Shown: positions 7,284 to 12,576 of the stretch, one piece after another
How positions within the stretch are numbered: the stretch's first letter is position 1
How the letters are laid out: every line of letters begins with the position of its first letter
From: CAZAKZ01 sp964485695
GTDB lineage: Bacteria > Planctomycetota > JAFGQW01
DNA length: 20,993 bases
Assembly (NCBI GenBank): GCA_964485695.1
Contig: CAZAKZ010000105.1
Coordinates: forward strand, 1-20,993
Reading direction: 5' to 3'
The notes under the pieces: model-generated
What the model saw: only the letters and a program-made list of their open reading frames with translations
The model's database searches: none
What the model was told of the DNA's origin: nothing
Made by a program: the position numbers and the translations under genes

Positions 7284-8513
7284 TCACTCCAGCGTCCAGC
7301 CCGCATCCTCGAGCCGGTTCAATGTCCATCCGACCTCGGCCCGGAGACCGGCCGCCAGGTCGCTGCCGGCCTCCTCGCCGAGAGGGGTATGACCGAGAAC
7401 ATGCCAGGTATACGTCTCCACCGCGAATCCCGGGCAATCGGTCAAGTCCAGAAGCGCGTGCAGGAAAGCAACAGTCTCATTGCGAGTGGAGATGAAGTCC
7501 TGCCCCCCTCCGCCGAAGAGAGGGATGTGGAAGTGGGTGCGGACCTCGGCGATTTCTTCCAGATCCGCTGCTGCCAGGTTCCGGAATGCGGGAAGATCAG
7601 GAAGGCGGTGGCGCACCACGCCCAACGCGTCTTTGCACCAGGTCTGATGCAGAAATCGCGGCTCGTCCAGGGCAAGAAGAAAGCGCCTACCAGCGGCGTT
7701 GCGGGCGGGGTCCCGGACCGCGGGGCAGCAGGAAACGTTCGACTTTCCGACACGGATCCCCGCGGAACGGAGCGCCTGAATGATCTCCCGGGGGTCTTCG
7801 AAGGCCACACTCATGTGGCAGGCGTCCAGATTCACCGGCAGGTGCTTGCGGATCTTGTCCTCGCCCCCCGGGCCGAGACGCCTGGCCAGGGGGAAGACGT
7901 GGTTTCCATAGAAGGAGAGGATGGAGTCGAGGTCCTCCATGGTAGTGTCGGGTTCGGGTTCGGGAGAGAGAGTTACGGTGCGCCCCGTGTTTCGACTGAG
8001 TTTGGCGAAGGCCTCGGCGGCCCTGACCATGGTGGACGCCATGCGGCGGTGGTGGTCCGGAGTGTCTCCGTGGCCACGATAGCCGCCGGCTACCGTACTG
8101 ACGCTGCCTTCGACTCCTTCTGGAAGGAGGCGGGCGAGGATGGAACCCATGGCCAGGGTGTTCTCGAATCGCTCTGATTCCAGCCAGCTCGGCTCGAAGA
8201 CCGATGTCTTCACGACCGGGGCCTGAAAGTCACCGAGGGGAAAGCCGTTGATGCCGAACACATACAGGCCCCTCTCGTCGAGGCGGCGGCGGAGGCCGTC
8301 CAGCGCCGAGGAATCGGCATCCAGCTCGCGTACCAGGGCTGCTCCCAGGCGAAGGTCGATACCCATGGAGCGATCGGGGGGAATGATGCCGTCCTTCACC
8401 GGGACGGTGAACCGGTCCAGAAATGCGTGGATCTCCTCCATGGATTCGGAACCGTGGACGTTGGTGCTGTAGCCGACGTGAATGCGCCGGCCCTCTTTTC
8501 GGAGGATTGCCAT
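7284..8513 (-). CDS. eboE: EboE-family TIM-barrel protein
   Basis: A 409-residue protein resembling EboE, the xylose-isomerase-like TIM-barrel member of the ebo cluster. That cluster is known from cyanobacteria and other bacteria and is linked to export or processing of metabolites such as scytonemin precursors; its chemistry is not established. Visible signatures are HVGYSTNVHG (12-21), LYVFGINGFPLGDF (83-96), EGVEGSVSTVAGGY (132-145), the acidic barrel strand SPEPEPDT (182-189), NLDACHM (228-234), RTHFHIPLF (324-332) and VETYTWHVL (364-372). Conserved acidic and histidine residues on the barrel suggest metal binding. No other ebo genes (prenyltransferase-like EboC, EboA, EboB, EboD, EboF) are in the window. 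Its partner here is the SDR gene 8 bp downstream, and rho lies 51 bp upstream. No clear ribosome site precedes the ATG. Confidence 0.8.
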   Translation of the reverse strand: MAILRKEGRRIHVGYSTNVHGSESMEEIHAFLDRFTVPVKDGIIPPDRSMGIDLRLGAALVRELDADSSALDGLRRRLDERGLYVFGINGFPLGDFQAPVVKTSVFEPSWLESERFENTLAMGSILARLLPEGVEGSVSTVAGGYRGHGDTPDHHRRMASTMVRAAEAFAKLSRNTGRTVTLSPEPEPDTTMEDLDSILSFYGNHVFPLARRLGPGGEDKIRKHLPVNLDACHMSVAFEDPREIIQALRSAGIRVGKSNVSCCPAVRDPARNAAGRRFLLALDEPRFLHQTWCKDALGVVRHRLPDLPAFRNLAAADLEEIAEVRTHFHIPLFGGGGQDFISTRNETVAFLHALLDLTDCPGFAVETYTWHVLGHTPLGEEAGSDLAAGLRAEVGWTLNRLEDAGWTLE

Positions 8514-8550
8514 GGCAATTGCCTGTGCCGGTGTCGTCGCGCTACCCCTG

Positions 8551-8566
8551 AGGGGCCGGGGCCCCT
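8551..8566 (-). terminator. GC-only hairpin at the end of rho
   Basis: AGGGGCC and GGCCCCT (8551-8557 and 8560-8566) form a perfect inverted repeat overlapping the rho stop codon. No T-run follows on either strand, so intrinsic termination is doubtful. It may only attenuate or protect the 3' end between rho and the eboE-like gene. Confidence 0.25.
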
Positions 8567-10097
8567 ATCGGGGAATGGTGAGGAGGTCCAGGAATTCTGT
8601 GTTGTTTTCCGTCTTTGTGATCTTGCTGATCAACGCTTCCATGGCGCCTTCCACCTTCCGGTCGGCCAGGATCCGTCTCAGGAGGTTCACCTGATCCTGA
8701 GTATCGGGGGTTCGCAGCTTTTCTTCCTTTCGGGTGCCGGAACGGTGGATGTCGATGGCGGGCCAGACGCGGCGGTCTGCCAGCGGTTGATGGAGTATGA
8801 CCTCCATGTTGCCGGTGCCCTTGAATTCCTCGAAGATCACCTGGTCCATACGGCTCCCGGTATCGATGAGGGCGGTGGCGATAATGGTCAGGCTGCCCCC
8901 CTCTTCAGCGTTTCGAGCGGCTCCGAAGAATTCTCGGGGCTTCTGCATGGTCTTGGCGTCGAGTCCGCCCGAAAGCGTACGGCCGCTTCCCCGATTCTCC
9001 ACGTTGTAGGCCCTCGCCATGCGCGTCAGGCTGTCGAGGAGGATCACCACATCGGTCTTTCCTTCCACCAGGCGGCGGGCCCGCTCGAGGACGATCTCGG
9101 CCACGCGGACGTGCTTCCGGGCCATCTCGTCACTGGAGGAAGCGATGACCTCGGCCTGGGTAGACCTCTTCATCTCCGTGACTTCCTCGGGACGTTCGTC
9201 GATGAGGACGATCATGAGGTGCACGTCGGTGTGGCTCTTGGCAATGCTCTGAGCCAGCTTTTGCAGGATCATGGTCTTGCCCGTCCGAGGCGCTGCCACG
9301 ATGAGGCCGCGCTGCCCCTTTCCCACGGGGGCCACAAGGTCCAGGATGCGCATGCTGGTGTCGCCGGATTCATCGATCCTGAGCCGGTCGAGAGGATCGA
9401 TGGAGGTGAGGCGGTTGAAAGGAACGCGTTCCCGGTATTCGTCCAGCGCCACACCATCGGCCAGTTCGGCCTCGGCCAGCTGGCGTCCCTTGGACTTTCC
9501 GCGTCCGACGCCGGCCTGGCCCTTGATCATGGAACCCTCCTTGAGGAGCTGGTCCCGGATCATGGCCGCGGGGACAAAGACGTCGTCCTCTTCGGGCTGG
9601 TAAGCGAATTCCAGCCGCCGGAGAAAACCGTACCCGTCGGGCAGGATCTCGAGAACACCTTCTACAGTCTCGAGGGGAATATCCGGGTCGATCTTCTCGT
9701 GGGGCTTACCGGGAGAATGTCCGTTTCTGGAGAAGCCCCCCTTCTTTTTCTTCCGGGACTTCCTTCGGTTCCTGGAAACATTGCCTCCGGGAAGACCGCC
9801 TGCGCCCCTGGAAGAAGATCCAGATGCTCTCGATTTGGGTGCCTGGCCCCGAGAGTGCAGGCCTTTCTTCTTTTTCCCCTGGCGCTTTCTCCCCTGGTGT
9901 TTGGGCCCCTGAGGATCTCTATCCTGGTCCGTTTTCCTCGGCTTCCCCTGTTTCACCTGCTGCCCTTGGGGCCCTTGGGATCCTTGTTGCCCCTGGGCCC
10001 CCTGGGGATTGCTCCCCTGGGGCTTGTTCCGGGGTTTGCCTCTTCTCCCTTTTTTCCTGGGCTTATTGACGCCTGATTGTGAGCGTATTCTTGCCAC
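8565..10097 (-). CDS. rho: Transcription termination factor Rho with disordered basic N-terminus
   Basis: Hexameric RNA-dependent ATPase/helicase that ends transcription and limits antisense RNA. The RNA-binding cold-shock-like domain starts near residue 143 (VEGVLEILPDGYGFLR). The ATPase core has Walker A APRTGKT (269-275), Walker B VVILLDSLTR (Asp355), the R-loop around LSGGLDAKTMQKPREFF and EEFKGTGNMEVILH. Residues 1 to about 135 are unusual: strings of K/R and repeated QG/PQG units (PQGSNPQGAQGQQGSQGPQG) replace the usual helical Rho_N domain. Total length is 510 against about 420 in E. coli. The start is GTG at 10097; no better downstream start exists. The upstream 800 bp is noncoding and rich in inverted repeats, fitting autoregulation through the leader. 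Confidence 0.96.
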   Translation of the reverse strand: MARIRSQSGVNKPRKKGRRGKPRNKPQGSNPQGAQGQQGSQGPQGQQVKQGKPRKTDQDRDPQGPKHQGRKRQGKKKKGLHSRGQAPKSRASGSSSRGAGGLPGGNVSRNRRKSRKKKKGGFSRNGHSPGKPHEKIDPDIPLETVEGVLEILPDGYGFLRRLEFAYQPEEDDVFVPAAMIRDQLLKEGSMIKGQAGVGRGKSKGRQLAEAELADGVALDEYRERVPFNRLTSIDPLDRLRIDESGDTSMRILDLVAPVGKGQRGLIVAAPRTGKTMILQKLAQSIAKSHTDVHLMIVLIDERPEEVTEMKRSTQAEVIASSSDEMARKHVRVAEIVLERARRLVEGKTDVVILLDSLTRMARAYNVENRGSGRTLSGGLDAKTMQKPREFFGAARNAEEGGSLTIIATALIDTGSRMDQVIFEEFKGTGNMEVILHQPLADRRVWPAIDIHRSGTRKEEKLRTPDTQDQVNLLRRILADRKVEGAMEALISKITKTENNTEFLDLLTIPR

Positions 10098-10151
10098 GGA
10101 ATTTCCGTTTCTTCAAACGATGGTTAACAGGTAAGTTCCCAGAATGGAACC

Positions 10152-10200
10152 GACCGCGAGGAATCTGAATCGTCTCGTGATTCGGTATATCCTGCCGGTC
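10152..10200 (-). promoter_or_regulatory. Extended hairpin in the rho leader
   Basis: Outer arms GACCG/CGGTC (10152-10156, 10196-10200) continue past a 2x2 internal loop into AGGA/TCCT (10159-10162, 10190-10193). After an internal loop they reach GAATC/GATTC (10167-10171, 10179-10183). The 49-nt structure ends about 55 nt before the rho GTG. It could take part in autogenous control of rho. Confidence 0.4.
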
Positions 10201-10238
10201 TATGGATCATCTGTTCCGGCTCAATGAAATTGGTCTAT

Positions 10239-10262
10239 GAAACCGGCCGCGAAACCGGCCGC
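10239..10262. repeat. 12-bp tandem duplication
   Basis: GAAACCGGCCGC is repeated twice without a spacer (10239-10250 and 10251-10262), about 140 bp upstream of rho. The unit contains the palindrome CCGG and the self-complementary CGGCCG. Possible tandem operator, otherwise slippage. Confidence 0.6.
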
Positions 10263-10375
10263 GTATCCCCCATCAAAGTCGAGCCGCAAGCTTCCGAGGT
10301 GCTGCACGGGTACGAAGCGGCTTCAATCAAAACCTCGTTCCATACCACCGTGCCCTGTCTCGTCCGAATACCTCT

Positions 10376-10391
10376 CCGGGGTTCTCCCCGG
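10376..10391. promoter_or_regulatory. Hairpin CCGGGG/CCCCGG
   Basis: CCGGGG (10376-10381) and CCCCGG (10386-10391) pair perfectly around TTCT. On the minus strand the hairpin is followed by AGAGGTATTC, a flank shared in part with the next hairpin (10430-10452). There is no T-run, so it is not a clear terminator. Confidence 0.4.
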
Positions 10392-10429
10392 GACCATGGG
10401 CACGGCCGGGTCATGAACACAGACCTCTC

Positions 10430-10452
10430 GGGGGGTGCGATTCGCACTCCCC
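10430..10452. promoter_or_regulatory. 10-bp GC-rich hairpin
   Basis: GGGGGGTGCG (10430-10439) pairs with CGCACTCCCC (10443-10452) around ATT, nine Watson-Crick pairs and one wobble. On the minus strand GAGAGGT follows, as after the 10376 hairpin. No T-run on either side. Confidence 0.45.
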
Positions 10453-10461
10453 TGATGATTG

Positions 10462-10484
10462 ACGCCCTTTCTCGAGAAGGGCGT
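10462..10484. promoter_or_regulatory. 8-bp hairpin
   Basis: ACGCCCTT (10462-10469) pairs perfectly with AAGGGCGT (10477-10484); the loop contains CTCGAG. It lies 9 bp from the previous hairpin, making a tandem pair. No T-run follows in either direction. Confidence 0.45.
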
Positions 10485-10527
10485 GGCGGCAGGGGGAGAG
10501 AGTAATAGTGGTCCGTGTTAGCCCCTC

Positions 10528-10559
10528 TGGCGCACAAACATGAAGGTGCACTGCCAGTG
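10528..10559. promoter_or_regulatory. Bulged hairpin CTGGC-GCAC / GTGC-GCCAG
   Basis: CTGGC and GCAC pair with GTGC and GCCAG around AAACATGAAG, with a 3-nt ACT bulge on the right side. This is another member of the hairpin cluster upstream of rho. Function unknown. Confidence 0.3.
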
Positions 10560-10572
10560 AGACCTACTGTCA

Positions 10573-10608
10573 AGGAGAGGGAATATTGTAGACGAGTATA
10601 CCTCTCCT
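10573..10608. promoter_or_regulatory. 8-bp inverted repeat AGGAGAGG/CCTCTCCT
   Basis: AGGAGAGG (10573-10580) and CCTCTCCT (10601-10608) are exact reverse complements separated by 20 bp. The right arm overlaps the third copy of the ACCTCTC word that also precedes the hairpins at 10376 and 10430. Possible operator or RNA stem. Confidence 0.4.
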
Positions 10609-10910
10609 CGTTTGCCCCTTAAAAGGTCAAACCCTGATAAAGGATCACAGCTGAAAATACAGCTCAACGAACGTACTGCAAGGATTTTTTATGAAAGACC
10701 TGCAGAGTTTCCGGTTTTGAATCCGGAATCCGTCCCGCCTACATTTCCGCTATATCAGGGGTATCCGCAATCAGCTCGCTAGAATCCGCTAGCCAGGATT
10801 ATATCGGGATTGTTTTCCTTCCATTCAGGATTCTATCACATTCCATCGGTCGGGGAAACCTATTTTCTTGCGGGGTATTGCGGAATATTCTTGGCATATC
10901 AGGAGACTTC

Positions 10911-11993
10911 TCACCGCCGCCGCACGCCGAAGATGATCTGCTTCGAGTGGGCCCCTCCCTGTCCCTGGGTGCGCAGGTCAAACCGGAGGATTTTCCGCTT
11001 CTTCACGAAGGATCCGAGCAGGTATTCCCCAGCTTCCAGCACCTCGTGTCGGCCTTCCCAGAAGACGAGGCTCGAGCCGTCGCTGAAATAAATCCTCAGG
11101 TCTCCGATCCGGGCGGGCTTGTCCAGAATACGGATGTGCAGGGCATCGTATGCCTCATCGGGCACTCTACAGGCAATGGATTTCACCAGGGCGAAATTCT
11201 GCTTGTGCCCGATAAAAATACCGGTGAGGTCCCGCTTGTGGACCGTCTTCTTTCCACGGATTACCCGGATGACCGCAGAGTGGCTGGTGAGTTCGTTGTA
11301 GACGGCGGTTACCTGGTACACACCGGGTTTGTGTGCCAGAAACTGCCCGGCCGAGTTGATGGTGACCCCGCGATCGGGCCTGAGCAGCCAGGATACATCC
11401 GAAGCCTTCGCCTCTTTCCGCTTGCCGTCGGCGTACCGGATCAACACCGTGAGTTGAACCGGATTTCCTATGCGCGTGCCGGTGGACGCGCATTTGAGCT
11501 CGATTGCCTGGACCAGATGCAAGTCACGATTTTTCTCGCTCCAGAAATGCGCAATAGCCGTGTAACTGCCCTTGAACCGATCCCATGGGGCGGAGAGACG
11601 ACTCCAGGTGGTCGAGGGGACCTTTTTGCCGAGATCCTCCACGGCGGAGGCGGCGGCTTCCAAACGTGCGAATGCCGCATCGATGCGTGCCTTGAAGCGG
11701 CTGTTGTTCAGGTAGAGGTCCTGATCGATGGTCACGATGCTGAAGAGGAACGTGGCACCGGCCAGCTTCCCGATTTCTTCCACGAGGGCACTTTCAGACC
11801 GCGAGGCACCGCAGTGCTTGATCGACAGACCGTAGAGGCGGCTTACCGAAGACAGGGGCCGTGTCCTCAGGAGGTTCACCTGAGAGATCTGGTTCTGATT
11901 CTTCGGACCTTGTGCCTGGGCCGGAGAGGCCGATAGCAGGATCAGAAGGCAAAACACGGGAGCCAGAATGGGGATCTTGTGATAGGGAGTCAT
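10911..11993 (-). CDS. Secreted protein of unknown function with Ig-like segment
   Basis: I do not recognise a full-length family. The 360-residue protein starts with a classical signal peptide: a hydrophobic core at 8-22 and an Ala-Gln-Ala signal peptidase I site at 25-27. Residues about 30-140 are mixed helical. Residues about 165-245 look like a bacterial Ig-like (Big_2-type) sandwich, with GNPVQLTVLIRYADG, then DVSWLL and GVYQVTAVY. The C-terminal part, about 265-360, is beta-rich with RIGDLRIYFSDGSS and ends RKILRFDLRTQ...SKQIIFGVRR. This vaguely resembles DUF2541-type surface proteins, but I cannot confirm it. It stands alone between two long noncoding regions, so it probably has its own promoter in the AT-rich DNA near 12065-12090. 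No Shine-Dalgarno is evident. Confidence 0.8.
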   Translation of the reverse strand: MTPYHKIPILAPVFCLLILLSASPAQAQGPKNQNQISQVNLLRTRPLSSVSRLYGLSIKHCGASRSESALVEEIGKLAGATFLFSIVTIDQDLYLNNSRFKARIDAAFARLEAAASAVEDLGKKVPSTTWSRLSAPWDRFKGSYTAIAHFWSEKNRDLHLVQAIELKCASTGTRIGNPVQLTVLIRYADGKRKEAKASDVSWLLRPDRGVTINSAGQFLAHKPGVYQVTAVYNELTSHSAVIRVIRGKKTVHKRDLTGIFIGHKQNFALVKSIACRVPDEAYDALHIRILDKPARIGDLRIYFSDGSSLVFWEGRHEVLEAGEYLLGSFVKKRKILRFDLRTQGQGGAHSKQIIFGVRRR

Positions 11994-12010
11994 GTAGTGT
12001 TCCAGTGGGT

Positions 12011-12036
12011 TCCGGACATCGTTAACGAATGCCGGA
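12011..12036 (-). promoter_or_regulatory. 26-bp near-perfect palindrome upstream of the secreted-protein gene
   Basis: TCCGG..CATCGTTAACGAATG..CCGGA pairs arm to arm over 12 bp with one single-base bulge on each side, and its centre is the exact palindrome TCGTTAACGA. It ends 17 bp before the ATG at 11993. It could be a repressor operator or a hairpin blocking translation initiation. Confidence 0.45.
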
Positions 12037-12135
12037 CCCGATTCCAGGAGCCTCCGGGAAATCAGGATTACAAATTATGATATTATGAAATCCGTGGTCC
12101 AATAAACCAGGCCTGACGAAACGGGTCAACCCGAA

Positions 12136-12196
12136 GGAGGATCCCGAGGGCCTCCGCTGGCAGCCCAGGAGGCCCGCAAACCTTCGGCTTTGCGGG
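12136..12196 (+). promoter_or_regulatory. Attenuator-like set of competing hairpins
   Basis: Three mutually exclusive stems are visible. P1: GGAGG (12136-12140) with CCTCC (12151-12155). P2: GGGCCTCC (12148-12155) with GGAGGCCC (12168-12175), perfect over 8 bp. T: CCCGCAAA (12173-12180) with TTTGCGGG (12189-12196), capped by a C(TTCG)G tetraloop above a C-C mismatch. P2 uses the P1 right arm and the first three bases of T. This is the arrangement of a leader switch, although only TTTC follows T, so strong intrinsic termination is uncertain. It lies about 380 nt before the carbamate kinase start. Confidence 0.4.
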
Positions 12197-12221
12197 TTTC
12201 ATGCCGGGGAGACCCTGTAAA

Positions 12222-12298
12222 GATCTGGAAATTAATATGTTAAGGCTCTTCCCGGAGCTTCCGGGGAGGACCTGAAATGTTCCGGAACCTGCCAGATC
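12222..12298 (+). promoter_or_regulatory. Possible multi-branch RNA fold
   Basis: An outer stem GATCTGG (12222-12228) / CCAGATC (12292-12298) encloses a 9-bp hairpin, CTTCCCGGA and TCCGGGGAG around GCT. It also encloses the perfect palindrome GTTCCGGAAC (12279-12288). The fold resembles no riboswitch class that I can name. Confidence 0.3.
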
Positions 12299-12337
12299 CA
12301 GGTGGAATCGAGAGGGGATTGTCGATACCTTTCATCG

Positions 12338-12363
12338 GGTGAAACCGGTGAATCCGGTGAGCC
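12338..12363. repeat. 9-bp tandem repeat, three copies
   Basis: GGTGAAACC, GGTGAATCC and GGTGAGCC follow each other directly at 12338-12346, 12347-12355 and 12356-12363. The first five bases are invariant and the last copy is one base short. Such iterons may bind a regulator or reflect slippage. Confidence 0.6.
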
Positions 12364-12384
12364 GTGACGAGGAGACCTTGAGAA

Positions 12385-12546
12385 GTTCCTGTTGCAACAA
12401 GTGGCTCGGGCCCAGGACGCCGTCTTTCCGACCCGGTCCGCACATCTTAAACGCACTGGAATCGCTGATTCGAAGCTCGTTCTGGGAGCACGAACCTGGA
12501 CGAAAACTCGGCATCCTGGACCCAAGCCACTTGCTGCAACAGGAAC
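12385..12546. repeat. 162-bp imperfect palindrome (MITE-like or structured RNA element)
   Basis: The ends are GTTCCTGTTGCA and its complement. The outer 56 bp of each arm (12385-12440 and 12491-12546) match at 46 positions. The arms continue more loosely to an apical stem GAATC/GATTC (12459-12463, 12467-12471) with a GCT loop. Six of the ten arm mismatches would be G-U pairs in the minus-strand RNA but A-C mismatches in the plus-strand RNA, suggesting the fold is kept in a minus-strand transcript. Frames on both strands encode near-identical peptides only because of the symmetry. No transposase is nearby. It ends 30 bp before the carbamate kinase start. Confidence 0.75.
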
Positions 12547-12576
12547 CAAGAAAACAGGACAGGAAATCCACCTGCC

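Larger units (their letters stand above)
10098..10910. other. 813-bp noncoding region upstream of rho, rich in inverted repeats
   Basis: No open frame here has a convincing protein: the ones present are proline/arginine-rich or lack start signals. The 3' half (about 10600-10910) is more AT-rich than the flanking genes. Hairpins are listed separately at 10152-10200, 10376-10391, 10430-10452, 10462-10484, 10528-10559 and 10573-10608. I found no tRNA, tmRNA, RNase P or 6S signature by eye. Confidence 0.6.
11994..12576. other. 583-bp structured intergenic region between divergent genes
   Basis: No convincing gene. From left to right it holds the inverted repeat at 12011-12036, an AT-rich promoter-like stretch (TATGATATTAT at 12076-12086), competing hairpins at 12136-12196, a multi-branch fold at 12222-12298, a 9-bp tandem repeat at 12338-12363 and a 162-bp palindrome at 12385-12546. 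It is the upstream region of the carbamate kinase operon on the plus strand and of the secreted-protein gene on the minus strand. Confidence 0.6.

Noticed and set aside
8427..10076. 549-codon plus-strand open frame opposite rho
   Set aside because: Antisense shadow of rho and of the 5' end of nothing else. The C-terminal Leu/Pro/Gly stretch is just the complement of Rho's low-complexity region.
10430..10452. tRNA T-arm, suggested by GTGCGAATCGCAC on the minus strand
   Set aside because: The loop is only 3 nt and no acceptor, D or anticodon arms can be placed around it.
10224..10573. Overlapping 93- and 112-codon frames upstream of rho
   Set aside because: Both are Pro/Arg/Gly/Ser-rich, lack ribosome sites and family resemblance, and coincide with the hairpin cluster. 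Probably chance open frames in GC-rich noncoding DNA.
12121..12200. Possible c-di-GMP riboswitch or tRNA, because of a GCAAACC-like word and several stems
   Set aside because: The conserved GEMM core and tetraloop-receptor layout are absent, and no cloverleaf with a T-loop can be drawn.
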